A stretch of 64,000 nucleotides of DNA, from contig CALJGV010000036.1 of assembly GCA_938075305.1 (NCBI GenBank), positions 1 through 64,000 of the forward strand. The letters run 5' to 3'. A model generated the notes under the pieces. That model was given only the letters and a program-made list of their open reading frames with translations, had not been told where the DNA came from and did not search any database. Each line of letters starts with the position of its first letter. The first letter of the stretch is position 1. The stretch comes from an uncultured bacterium. Lineage in GTDB: Bacteria > Planctomycetota > UBA1135 > GCA-002686595. Position numbers and translations under genes: made by a program. Positions 9,033 to 17,415 of the stretch are shown here, piece by piece.

Positions 9033-9738
9033 GCTTCGCTTCCTCTTGTTCGGACAGTTCGTCTGCTGCTTGGTTGGCCGCCGCGCCGGCCTGAAGGAAT
9101 CGCGCGGGGACGCCAACGCCCACCTTGAACGCGGTGCCGATGGCCTTGGAGAGAAGGCTCTGCGGGTCGCCGAGCGCGCTGGACACGCTGGAGAAGACGA
9201 GCTGCATGACCGCGTCCGCCAGGTCGCAGGTCGCGATGATCGAGCGCAGGGTCAGGACCCTGGGGTCCTTGGCACCGTTGCGCTTACGGATGATCTCGAG
9301 CATGCGCTCGGCGCCGACCTTGAAGTGCTCGAAGGCCACCTGCTCCCTCCGCCGGAGCACCGTCGCCACGATCGAGAGAGTGTTCCCAACCGGCTCATGG
9401 ACGTTGCAGCGCCGAGTCGTGTCGAACGTGGACGAGACCGCGCCCCACTCCACGAGCTCGTTGATGGTCGTGCTCGCCGCCCCCTGGCTGATGGACAGCT
9501 CCTGGACGACCTCCTTCGCGGAGAGGGGGTGCCCGGCGAGGACCAAAAGGCCCCAGACACGGCCGTGGATTCTCTTGAAGCCGAAGGTCTTGAAGAACGA
9601 CTCGAAGGTCGCCAGCTCCGCGAGGAGCTCGGGCTCGAGCCCGGAGAAGCCCGATTCGGCCAGGAGCCGGGGCTCGCTGAGCTCCACCGCCTGGTCCTCG
9701 GGGGACGGGGCGGCGGGGTGGGAGGAGGAGGTGTCCAT
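9025..9738 (-). CDS. GbsR/MarR-family transcriptional regulator
   Basis: 237 residues. A winged-helix domain spans about 45-125 (RIHGRVWGLLVLAGHPLSAKEVVQELSISQGAASTTINELVEWG), the pattern of the GbsR branch of MarR-like regulators. The C-terminal ~100 residues are predicted helical and probably sense a ligand and dimerise. It is the first gene of the KS-ACP-flavoprotein operon, and a perfect 6+6 bp inverted repeat sits 27 nt upstream of its start, so autoregulation of the whole cassette is likely. The ligand is unknown; an acyl compound is a guess from context. Confidence 0.85.
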   Translation of the reverse strand: MDTSSSHPAAPSPEDQAVELSEPRLLAESGFSGLEPELLAELATFESFFKTFGFKRIHGRVWGLLVLAGHPLSAKEVVQELSISQGAASTTINELVEWGAVSSTFDTTRRCNVHEPVGNTLSIVATVLRRREQVAFEHFKVGAERMLEIIRKRNGAKDPRVLTLRSIIATCDLADAVMQLVFSSVSSALGDPQSLLSKAIGTAFKVGVGVPARFLQAGAAANQAADELSEQEEAKRA

Positions 9739-9764
9739 GGGGATGGGCTCGCGCTCGCGACGCT

Positions 9765-9782
9765 TTTCAGATTTTCCTGAAA
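9765..9782 (-). promoter_or_regulatory. Inverted repeat, candidate operator of the GbsR-like regulator
   Basis: TTTCAG (9765-9770), 6-nt spacer, CTGAAA (9777-9782): a perfect dyad in an AT-rich patch unusual for this GC-rich window, 27 nt upstream of the regulator start. Size and symmetry suit a MarR/GbsR dimer. Binding is inferred. Confidence 0.5.
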
Positions 9783-9901
9783 CGTGCGAGCGGGAGTTGT
9801 ACCCGTCCGGGAGTCCTACCGACCGCCCAATCGTCGAAATCGGGATCTCTTACCCGCGGGGTCGGGGAGCGTCGACCGCCGCGGCGCCCACCGATGCAGC
9901 C

Positions 9902-10579
9902 TCAGAGGGCGAGGACGCCACGGAGCCAGGCGCCGATGTCGTCGATCTCCTCGGGGCAGACCTGGTGCGCCATGGGGTAGGTCTTCCAGTCGAGCCGGTA
10001 GCCAAGGTCCAGCAGTCGATCCCGGGCGGCCTCGCCCATGCGGGGGACCACCATCGGGTCCTGGGTCCCGTGGCACTGGAGGATCGAGGTGCCCTGGTTG
10101 GCCTCCGAGCGTTCCCCATCGAGGTTGCCGTCGCAGGCGAGGTAGGTGGAGAGGGCGAGGATGCCCGCGAGGCTCTCGGGGTGCCGCAGGCCCTCGTGCA
10201 GGGCGATCGCGCCGCCCTGACTGAAGCCGGCCAGGACGATCCTGGAGGCGGGGATCCCCGCCGCCTTCTCGCGCTCGATGAGGGCGCGGGCGTGGGCGGC
10301 CGAATCTCGCACGCCGGCTTCGTCCACTCGCCGCTCGAAGTCCATCCCGAGGATGTCGTACCAGGCGGGCATCACCATCCCGCCGTTGACCGTGACCGGG
10401 ATGGAGGGGGCGTGGGGGAAGAGGAACCGCACGCCGTGATCCGCCGGGAGGCCGAGCTCGGGGACGATGGGGGGGAAGTCGTGCCCGCTCGCGCCGAGGC
10501 CGTGGAGCCAGATGACGGAGGCCTCGGCGGGGCGGCCGGGCTCGAGGACGACGCAGTCGAGGAGGGAGTCGGTGGACAT
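9902..10579 (-). CDS. Phospholipase/carboxylesterase family alpha/beta hydrolase
   Basis: 225 residues with ATG 10579 chosen because the family fold starts soon after it (SVIWLHGLGASGHDF at 21-35). Catalytic triad visible: Ser120 in GFSQGGA, Asp174 in GTQDPMV, His205 in AHQV. This family (like YpfH/EstB and acyl-protein thioesterases) hydrolyses carboxylic or thio-esters of medium acyl chains. It follows the OleA-like thiolase by 23 nt in the same direction, so it may act on a product or thioester of that pathway. It is not an OleB-type hydrolase (different family). No signal peptide, so cytoplasmic. Confidence 0.85.
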   Translation of the reverse strand: MSTDSLLDCVVLEPGRPAEASVIWLHGLGASGHDFPPIVPELGLPADHGVRFLFPHAPSIPVTVNGGMVMPAWYDILGMDFERRVDEAGVRDSAAHARALIEREKAAGIPASRIVLAGFSQGGAIALHEGLRHPESLAGILALSTYLACDGNLDGERSEANQGTSILQCHGTQDPMVVPRMGEAARDRLLDLGYRLDWKTYPMAHQVCPEEIDDIGAWLRGVLAL

Positions 10580-10602
10580 GGAGGCGGTCGCCTGCGGAGG
10601 GG

Positions 10603-11637
10603 TCACCACTCCAGGCCGAGCATCAGGCAGTGGAGGCCGCTGCCGATGCCCTGCATGGCCACGCGATGACCGGGTTGGATGAAGTCGTCGCGGGCGGCGA
10701 GCGCCAGCGTTGCCGGGAGGGAAACCGAGCCCACGTTGCCGAGGGTCTCCACCGTCGTGTAGTCGCGGGCGTGATCGAGGCCGAGGATGTCGAACAGGGT
10801 CCGCTTGTGCTGGACCCCGACCTGGTGGGTCACGATGCGGTCCACCTCCGCGGACGACCACTCGAGTTCCTCAAGGAAGGCGGGCCAAGTGCGGGATGCG
10901 AGGGCGTTGCCCGCCTGCAGCAGGGCCTCGGAGTCGGTCTCCATGAGGGGCCCGCTCAAGCCGTCCACGCGGTCTCCGCTGCAAAGCTCGTGGTGCTCGG
11001 TCGCGGCGCGCGCGACGCTGCCGATGAGGCGGTGGCTGGTGCGAGAGATCCTCGAGCTGGTCAGGACCAGGGCGGCGGCGCCGGAGCCGATGGTGAGCGA
11101 GGCGTAGGCGCGCTTGAGGTCCTGTCGCGTCACGCCCTCCCGCAAGAGAGCGCTGATGGTCTCCTCCACGAGGGGGCCGCCGTCCTCGCCGCTCACCACC
11201 AACGCCGCGTCGAGCTCGCCGCGCTCGATGCGGCTGGCGAGCAACGACATCGCGTTGGCGAAGCCGAGGCAGGCGTTCGAGAGGTCGAAGGCCTCGCACT
11301 CGGGCGAGAGGCCCAGCCGCGCATGGACCACCGACGCCGTGGCCGGCTCCATGAAGTCACGGCAAACCGAGGAGTGGATGAGGCAGCCGATCCGAGCGGG
11401 ATCGACGCCCGAGCGCTCCAGGGCGTCCCGGCCCGCGCGGGCGGCGGCGTCGCTGGGACGGGTCCCGGCTTTCCAGAACCGTCGCTCGCGAATGCCACTC
11501 ATGAGCTCGAGGCGTCCCACGGAGACTCCGAGACGCTCGTACAGAGCGCCGAGGCGTCCCTCCAGGTCCGTCGAGGTGACGACCTGCTGGGGCAGCGCGA
11601 GGCCCAGAGCCTCGATATGGACATTCTCGAACCGCAT
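10603..11637 (-). CDS. OleA-like thiolase (FabH superfamily; head-to-head acyl condensation)
   Basis: 344 residues. FabH-fold synthase with Cys123 in NACLGF. It matches OleA rather than FabH: N-terminus MRFENVHIEALG, MSGIRERRFW, and Glu97 in CRDFMEPATAS placed exactly 26 residues before the catalytic Cys, as OleA Glu117/Cys143. It ends GIGSGLHCLMLGLEW like OleA. OleA fuses two fatty acyl-CoAs to a beta-keto acid on the way to long-chain olefins. No oleB, oleC or oleD lies in the window, so the fate of the product is open. Upstream of the esterase and the KS-ACP cassette on the same strand, possibly one lipid locus. OleA assignment from memory of the family. Confidence 0.82.
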   Translation of the reverse strand: MRFENVHIEALGLALPQQVVTSTDLEGRLGALYERLGVSVGRLELMSGIRERRFWKAGTRPSDAAARAGRDALERSGVDPARIGCLIHSSVCRDFMEPATASVVHARLGLSPECEAFDLSNACLGFANAMSLLASRIERGELDAALVVSGEDGGPLVEETISALLREGVTRQDLKRAYASLTIGSGAAALVLTSSRISRTSHRLIGSVARAATEHHELCSGDRVDGLSGPLMETDSEALLQAGNALASRTWPAFLEELEWSSAEVDRIVTHQVGVQHKRTLFDILGLDHARDYTTVETLGNVGSVSLPATLALAARDDFIQPGHRVAMQGIGSGLHCLMLGLEW

Positions 11638-11744
11638 TGCGGCGGAGACCCTACCGATTCCAGGCTTCGCCCGCGACCGGTTGCGGGTGGAGAGCCCTGC
11701 GCTGACACTTGAGGGCGGTCCCCGCCCTGCCGGAGCCCCCCCTT

Positions 11745-13049
11745 ATGGCCAGCCCCCCTCCGCTGACGATCCTCCACGTGGATATGGACGCCTTCTATGC
11801 GTCAGTGGAGATTCGCGACAACCCCTCCCTCCAGGGGCTGCCGGTCTGTGTGGGAGGCCCCGCGGCCAGCCGCGGGGTGATCGCAGCGGCGAGCTACGAG
11901 GCGCGACGCTTCGGCGTCCACTCGGCCATGGCCACGGCGGTGGCGCGACGCATGTGTCCCGACCTCGTGCTCCTGCCGCCGGACTTCGACAAGTACACCG
12001 CCGTCAGCCGGCAGGTGATGGCGATCTTCCGGCGATACACACCGACGGTCGAACCGCTGTCCCTCGACGAGGCCTTCCTCGACGTCAGCGGGTCCGAGCG
12101 CCTCTTCGGCGACGCCGAGGAGATCGGGCGCAGGATCAAGGACGACATCCTCCGCGAGACGAGCCTCGTGGCCTCGGTGGGGGTGGCCCCGACGAAGTTC
12201 CTGGCCAAGCTGGCCTCCGACCTCGACAAGCCCGACGGGTTCCGGGTCATTCGCCACGGGGAGGAGCGCTCCGTCCTCGACCCCTTGCCGGTGTCCAAGA
12301 TCTTCGGTGTCGGGCCGCGCTCGGCGAAGCGGCTCCAGGGGATGGGGGTGAGGACGATCGGGGACCTGGCCAGTCGCCCGCGCAAGGTCGTGGCGCGGCA
12401 GTTCGGCGCCTCGGCCATCTGGATCCATGACCTCGCGCACGGCATCGACCCGCGGCGCGTGACGCCGAGGCGAGAGGAGAAGTCCCATGGAATGGAGCGC
12501 ACCTTCGCGGAGGACATTTCCGACCAGGAGGAGCTCCGCGCCCTGCTGATGTCCTTCTCGGAAGAGGTGGCCTTTCACCTTCGGGACAAGGGGCTTCGGG
12601 GCAAGACAGTGACGTTGAAGGCGCGCTTCAGCGACTTCAAGACCGTCACGCGGACGAAGACCCTCGTCCACGCGACCAATCTGGGGCCGCGCATCTACTC
12701 GGTCGCGAGCGAGCTACTCAACCGAATCGACGACCGGCCCCTGCGTCTGCTCGGCGTGCAGGTCAGCCGCCTCGAGGACGTCCGCCAGCCGGTGCAGGAG
12801 ACGCTCTTCAACGGGGCGATGGCGGAGCCGTCGTCCCGACAGGACTACATGGCGTCGGCGGAGAAGCTGGCGAAGGTGACGCCGAGCCTCGACAAGCTCC
12901 GCCGCAAGTTCGGCCGGGGCGTCGTGGTGCCGGCCGCCACGCTCGATAAGGGCATCCCCAGGGGCCGTGACGGCATCGGGGCTGGCGGGGGCGCGTCGGC
13001 CGCTGGAGCCGCCCCAGGGCCTCCCGAGGACCTCCACCTCGAGGAATAG
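11745..13049 (+). CDS. dinB: DNA polymerase IV (Y-family, error-prone)
   Basis: 434 residues from ATG 11745; the frame also allows a TTG 36 nt earlier, but the ATG gives MASPPPLTILHVDMDAFYASVE, close to the normal Pol IV start. Translesion polymerase. Catalytic residues: Asp13 in HVDMDAFYASVE, and Asp108/Glu109 in SLDEAFLD. Palm/finger motifs SYEARRFGV and SVGVAPTKFLAKLASD, helix-hairpin-helix FGVGPRSAKRLQGMG, and a little-finger domain follow. The C-terminal ~60 residues are Gly/Ala-rich and probably disordered; no clear beta-clamp motif beyond QETLF near residue 345. Divergent from the OleA-like gene (107 nt between). No LexA-type box recognised. Confidence 0.95.
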   Translation: MASPPPLTILHVDMDAFYASVEIRDNPSLQGLPVCVGGPAASRGVIAAASYEARRFGVHSAMATAVARRMCPDLVLLPPDFDKYTAVSRQVMAIFRRYTPTVEPLSLDEAFLDVSGSERLFGDAEEIGRRIKDDILRETSLVASVGVAPTKFLAKLASDLDKPDGFRVIRHGEERSVLDPLPVSKIFGVGPRSAKRLQGMGVRTIGDLASRPRKVVARQFGASAIWIHDLAHGIDPRRVTPRREEKSHGMERTFAEDISDQEELRALLMSFSEEVAFHLRDKGLRGKTVTLKARFSDFKTVTRTKTLVHATNLGPRIYSVASELLNRIDDRPLRLLGVQVSRLEDVRQPVQETLFNGAMAEPSSRQDYMASAEKLAKVTPSLDKLRRKFGRGVVVPAATLDKGIPRGRDGIGAGGGASAAGAAPGPPEDLHLEE

Positions 13050-13052
13050 CGA

Positions 13053-13086
13053 GACGCCCGCCCCCCCGATGTGGGGGACAGGCGTC
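13053..13086. terminator. Bidirectional hairpin terminator between dinB and the PAS gene
   Basis: GACGCC (13053-13058) pairs with GGCGTC (13081-13086), and an inner CCCCC pairs with GGGGG, around a short loop. It starts 3 nt after the dinB stop in a 61-nt convergent gap, so it can serve both genes. No U-tract follows, as is common in GC-rich genomes. Confidence 0.6.
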
Positions 13087-13110
13087 CGTTGAACTCCCTG
13101 GGACCGGTGC

Positions 13111-13995
13111 TCAGGCGGCGGCGCGGACGGTGGAGCCCACCGGCGTCCGGACCGCGTCCATGTCCGTGTGGGTCACGAGCACGAAGGCGCCGTCCTCGAG
13201 GTTCAGGGCGGTCGCGCGCCCGCGGAAGGGGCGGGCCTCGCCGCCGGTCCCCGCACGGGCGTCGGCGGTGAAGGTGTGGCGCTCTCCGCGCAGGACCGCC
13301 TCGAGCTCGCGCAGGAAGCGCTTGGCGCGACCGTCGCCGGTGCGCGCCGCGGCGGCGCAGACCGAGAGGTAGTCCACGCCGATCCCGGTCCGGGCGGGGT
13401 CGCCGCCGGTGTCCATGGTGAAGCGGCGCCAGGCTGCGTTCACCGCCACGATCCTGCCGTCGCCGTCGAGAATGGCGGCGTGGGCGGTGCAGTGCTCGAG
13501 GGCATCCTTGAGGCGCTCGAGCCGCGTCCCGGCTGGCACGCTGAAGGCGGCCTCGGGGATGACGGTGGGGCGGACGGACCCCTTGGTGACCTCGGTGGTG
13601 TAGGCGACGAGGACGAGGCGCTCGCCGTCGTCGAGGACGTGCTCGATGGTGGCCACGGTTCGGACGACCCCGCCCGTCCGGAGGGGGCGGTCGAACTCGA
13701 GGCGGGCGCGGTCCGATCCGCCGGTCTGGATCCTGCGGATCTGCGCGTGGAGGGAGCCGGCCTCGCGGTTCCCGTTGAGCGCGGCGCGGCCCATGGCGGC
13801 CATGTAGTCGGCGCCTTCGCGGGCGTTCTCCAGCGGGACCACATCGGTCTGCCGGGAGCTCTTGGTCCAGGACTCATTGGCCCGGACGATGCAGCCGGTC
13901 GCGTCGAGCAGGACGCAGCGGTCCGGCGTGGCGTCCATGGCGAAGGTGGCCTCGGACAGTGAGAGGGTCGCGGGGTCTTGTTTAGGTGCAGGCAT
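13111..13995 (-). CDS. Tandem PAS-domain protein
   Basis: 294 residues from ATG 13995, which has GAGGAG 10 nt upstream. Two PAS-like halves are visible: about 12-130 (FAMDATPDRCVLLDATGCIVRANESW) and about 150-280 (LEHCTAHAAILDGDGRIVAVNAAWRRF); the D-x-x-G-x-I-V-x-x-N pattern is the PAS beta-strand/helix signature. No kinase, GGDEF, HTH or methyl-accepting domain is attached, so it is a stand-alone sensor that must pass its signal to a partner. No heme or FMN Cys motif is obvious. Convergent with dinB and downstream of polA on the same strand, which does not reveal its pathway. Confidence 0.72.
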   Translation of the reverse strand: MPAPKQDPATLSLSEATFAMDATPDRCVLLDATGCIVRANESWTKSSRQTDVVPLENAREGADYMAAMGRAALNGNREAGSLHAQIRRIQTGGSDRARLEFDRPLRTGGVVRTVATIEHVLDDGERLVLVAYTTEVTKGSVRPTVIPEAAFSVPAGTRLERLKDALEHCTAHAAILDGDGRIVAVNAAWRRFTMDTGGDPARTGIGVDYLSVCAAAARTGDGRAKRFLRELEAVLRGERHTFTADARAGTGGEARPFRGRATALNLEDGAFVLVTHTDMDAVRTPVGSTVRAAA

Positions 13996-14156
13996 GGTCG
14001 ATGGGCTCCTCGGGCGCGGCGTCACCTCCTGGGGTATCGGACCGATCCTGAGATCCCTTGAGCGGCGGGCGGGCACGGAGCCGGGCCCGGGGCGGCGGGC
14101 GTCCCGAACGGGGAGCACCCCGTTCCCTCGCCGCTGGAAGGGCGGCTCCGTGGCCC

Positions 14157-16874
14157 TCAGTGGGCCTCGAGCCAGTCCGCGCCCCAGCCGAAGTCCACCA
14201 CCAGGGGGACATCCAGCTCCACAGCGTTCTCCATGGCGTCCTTGACCACCGCGATGGTGGCCTCCAACTCGCGCTCGGGGACCTCGAGCACCAGCTCGTC
14301 GTGGACCTGGAGGAGCAGCTGGGCGGCGAGGTCTGACTCGGCCAGCCGCTGGTCCAGCTTGATCATGGCGCTCTTGATGATGTCCGCAGCCGACCCCTGG
14401 ACCGGGGTGTTGACAGCGGCGTTCTCGGAGGCGACCCGCGCTCGTTGGTTGGAGGAGTTGATGTCCGGCATCTGCCGGCGGCGGCCCATCAGCGTCTCCA
14501 CGAAGCCGTGCTCCCGGGCGCCCGCGAGCACGCTGTCGATCCAGCCCCGCACGCTGGGGAAGGCCGCGAAGTAGCGCTCGATGAAGTCCCGGGCCTCGGG
14601 GACGGTGAGCCCCGTCTCCCGGGCCAGCCGCTGGGGGCCCATGCCGTAGAGCAGGCCGAAGTTGATGGCCTTGGCCTGGCTGCGCATGGTCCGGTCCACC
14701 ATCTCGGGGAAGACGTCGAAGATCGCCGACGCGGTGGAGGCGTGGATGTCCTTACCGTCCCGGAAGGCCTGGGCGAGCTTCTCGTCGCCGCAGAGGTGGG
14801 CTAGCACCCGGAGCTCGACCTGGCTGTAGTCGGCGGCGAGGAGGACCCACTTGCCGTGTTCGTCGGGCTCGCGGGGGACGAACGCGGACCGGAGCCGGCG
14901 GCCGCGCTCGGTCCGGACCGGGATGTTCTGGAGGTTGGGGTCGCTCGAGGCGAGACGCCCCGTGGCGGCGACGGCCTGGCTGAAGGAACAGTGGATACGG
15001 CCTGTCTTGGGGTCCACGAAGTTCGGCAGCGCGTCGACGTAGGTGCTCTTGAGCTTGGCCACCTCACGGAACTCCAGGAGCCGCCGGACGATCTCCACGT
15101 CCCCGTAGTTCTCGTTCAGGGTCGCCTGGTCCGTGGCGTAGCCGGTCTTGGTCTTCTTGACTCGCTTGACGCCGGCCTCCTCCTGGATCCGCAGCTTCTC
15201 GAAGAGGATCGTGCCCAGGGCCTTGGGGCTGTTCACCTTGAGGCCCGGCTCGCCAGCGAGCCTCCGGACGTCCTGCTCTGCGGCGTCGATGTCGCGCTCG
15301 AGCTCCTTGCCGAGCTCCTCGATGGCCGGCACGTTGAGCCTGATCCCCCGGCGCTCCATCCGGGTCAGCACGCGCACCAGCGGCATCTCTAGGTCGTGGA
15401 ACAGCGGCTCGTTGTCGGTCTCCTTGAGCTCGACGGAGAGCCGCTCGAAGAGCCGATAGGTGACCTCGGCGTCCTCGCAGGCGTACTCCCCGACCACGTC
15501 CACCGGGACCTCAGCCATGGTGATCTGCTTCTTCCCCGTCCCGATCAGGTGGGAGGTAGGGATCTTGGTCAGCCCGAGCTCCACCAGGGCGAGGTGGTCG
15601 AGGTTGTGGCGGCGGCCCGCTCCGTGGATGGTGAAGCTCGCCACCATCGTGTCGAAGGCGGGGGGCGGCACGTCCACGCCGTGGGCGCCCAGCACGAGGG
15701 CGTCGTACTTCTCGTTCTGGGCGATCCGGAAGAGGTCCGGGTCCGTCATGAGCGGGCGGAGGCGATCGAGGAGCGCGGGCGTGCCGCCGGGGAGGACGGG
15801 CGGGTCCAGGTTGAAGGGCACGTAGTACGCGCGCCCCGCCTCGCAGCAGAAGGACATGCCGACGAGGTCCACCTGGAGGGCGGCGAGCCCGGTGGTCTCC
15901 GTGTCCCACGCGAACGTGCCCGCCTCGGTCAGCGCCGAGATCATCCCGTCGAGGTCGTCCCCGGTCCGGACGATGACATCCTCACGGTCCGCTCCTCCGT
16001 CGACCTGCACGTCGGCGGTCACCTCCTCCGCGAGGCTCCGGAAGTCGAGGTCCTGGAAGATGCTCCGGAGCGCCGTGACGTCCGGCGTCGCCGGCGTGAT
16101 CGACTCCAGGCCGGGCTCCAGCGGGACGGCGGTGTCGATGGTCACGAGCTCGAGGGAGAGGAGCAGGTTCTCACGGTCGTTCTCGAGCTTCTCGCGGGTC
16201 TTCCCCTTCACCTCCTCGATCCGCTCGAGCATGCCGGCGACAGAGCCGAACTCGGCGATCAGCTTCTTCGCGCCCTTCTCGCCGATCCCCTTCACGCCGG
16301 GGACGTTGTCCGACGCATCGCCCATGATCGCGAGGACGTCGATCACGTGATCGGGGGTGGTGCCGAACTTGGCCTCGACCTCCTCAGGTCCTTCGATCAC
16401 CAGGTCCACGCCGGGCTTGAAGATGTTGTGCAGGCGCAGGTCGGGGTCGACGAGCTGCATCATGTCCTTGTCGCCGGTCACGATCCGGACCTCGTGGCCG
16501 GCCTCTCGGGCGCGGGTGGCGAGGGTCCCGATGACGTCGTCCGCTTCGTACCCGGGGATCTCGAAGAGCTGGACCCCGTGGGCGGCGATGATCCGGCGAA
16601 TGTCCTCGAGCTGCTCGATCATCTCCTCCGGAGCCCGTTCGCGGGTCGCCTTGTACTCGGCGTAGCGCTCGTGTCGGAACGTGGGCCCCTTGGCGTCGAG
16701 GGCGACCGCCACCAGGTCCGGGGCCTCCTCGCGCAGGATCCGGCGCAGGGCCATGGTGAACCCGTAGGTCGCGCCCGTGGGGCGGCCGTCGGGCGCCGAG
16801 AGGCCCGAGCGCATCATCGCGAAGTGCGACCGATAGGCGACGGCGGTGCCGTCGAAGAGGAAGAGTCGACCCAT
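14157..16874 (-). CDS. polA: DNA polymerase I
   Basis: 905 residues, full length. The 5' nuclease domain occupies about 1-290 (MGRLFLFDGTAVAYRSHFA, IVTGDKDMMQLV, GDASDNVPGVKGIGEKGA). The 3'-5' exonuclease domain (about 310-500) keeps its metal-binding motif FAWDTETTGL and the later YACEDAEVTYRLFE, so proofreading is probably active. The polymerase domain (about 530-905) has motif A DYSQVELRVLAHL, motif B RSQAKAINFGLLYGMG and motif C QVHDELVLEVP. Functions in Okazaki-fragment processing and repair. Start ATG 16874 matches the family start precisely. Confidence 0.97.
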   Translation of the reverse strand: MGRLFLFDGTAVAYRSHFAMMRSGLSAPDGRPTGATYGFTMALRRILREEAPDLVAVALDAKGPTFRHERYAEYKATRERAPEEMIEQLEDIRRIIAAHGVQLFEIPGYEADDVIGTLATRAREAGHEVRIVTGDKDMMQLVDPDLRLHNIFKPGVDLVIEGPEEVEAKFGTTPDHVIDVLAIMGDASDNVPGVKGIGEKGAKKLIAEFGSVAGMLERIEEVKGKTREKLENDRENLLLSLELVTIDTAVPLEPGLESITPATPDVTALRSIFQDLDFRSLAEEVTADVQVDGGADREDVIVRTGDDLDGMISALTEAGTFAWDTETTGLAALQVDLVGMSFCCEAGRAYYVPFNLDPPVLPGGTPALLDRLRPLMTDPDLFRIAQNEKYDALVLGAHGVDVPPPAFDTMVASFTIHGAGRRHNLDHLALVELGLTKIPTSHLIGTGKKQITMAEVPVDVVGEYACEDAEVTYRLFERLSVELKETDNEPLFHDLEMPLVRVLTRMERRGIRLNVPAIEELGKELERDIDAAEQDVRRLAGEPGLKVNSPKALGTILFEKLRIQEEAGVKRVKKTKTGYATDQATLNENYGDVEIVRRLLEFREVAKLKSTYVDALPNFVDPKTGRIHCSFSQAVAATGRLASSDPNLQNIPVRTERGRRLRSAFVPREPDEHGKWVLLAADYSQVELRVLAHLCGDEKLAQAFRDGKDIHASTASAIFDVFPEMVDRTMRSQAKAINFGLLYGMGPQRLARETGLTVPEARDFIERYFAAFPSVRGWIDSVLAGAREHGFVETLMGRRRQMPDINSSNQRARVASENAAVNTPVQGSAADIIKSAMIKLDQRLAESDLAAQLLLQVHDELVLEVPERELEATIAVVKDAMENAVELDVPLVVDFGWGADWLEAH

Positions 16875-17003
16875 GACCGTGAGGCTACGGGGCGGGGACC
16901 GGCCTTGCCCGCGCGCTCGCCGGGAAACCGGGCCCGGCGGCGCCGAACTTACGGGGCGCTGGGCGGCGGCGGTCGTTCCCTCGGTGGGGCCGCCCGAGGC
17001 GGC

Positions 17004-17415
17004 CTACTGCCAGGTCACGGACCAGCCGTCGGTGAAGTTGCTCGTCACCTGGCCTGCCACGAAGTCCCGGTACCACGCCTGGAAGTTCCAGGTCTCGCCG
17101 GCCATCGCGCTCACTGAGCCGGTGGGCTGGGGGAGGGCGGCGGGGTCCACGGACACCGCGAAGCTGCCGAAGAAGCCTGAGTTCACGACCTGGCCTCCAA
17201 CGACCCGGCCGATGTTGCCCGCCAGGCACAGGTTCCCCGAGCTGCCGCCGGGGTTCAGGATGAAGCCCTGGGTCTGGCTGCACAGGAAGTAGCCGGCGGA
17301 CTGGTTGGGGAGCTGGAAGGCCAGGAGTCGGAAGTCGTCGTTCGCGATCACGGCGCTGCCGCGGCCCTCGATGGTGGCGGGTTGGCCGGTCGAGTTCGCG
17401 GCCGCCGGGGTGCAG
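17004..17415 (-). repeat. Copy 1 of a shared ~138-residue C-terminal module
   Basis: Encodes YCT...NSTG...GFILNPGGSSGNLCLAGNIGR...VPQPTG-like...AGETWNFQAWYRD...TSNFTDG. The same order of motifs, and visibly similar DNA, recurs at 18451-18864. Both copies are at the extreme C-terminus of secreted proteins with unrelated N-terminal domains, so this is a mobile protein module, probably for export or surface attachment. Confidence 0.7.

Noticed and set aside
9902..10579. OleB, partner of the OleA-like thiolase
   Set aside because: The protein has GFSQGGA and the short phospholipase/carboxylesterase layout, not the haloalkane-dehalogenase-like OleB layout.
10603..11637. Housekeeping FabH
   Set aside because: The OleA-type Glu in MEPATAS at 26 residues before Cys and the OleA-like termini argue against it, and no fab genes are adjacent.
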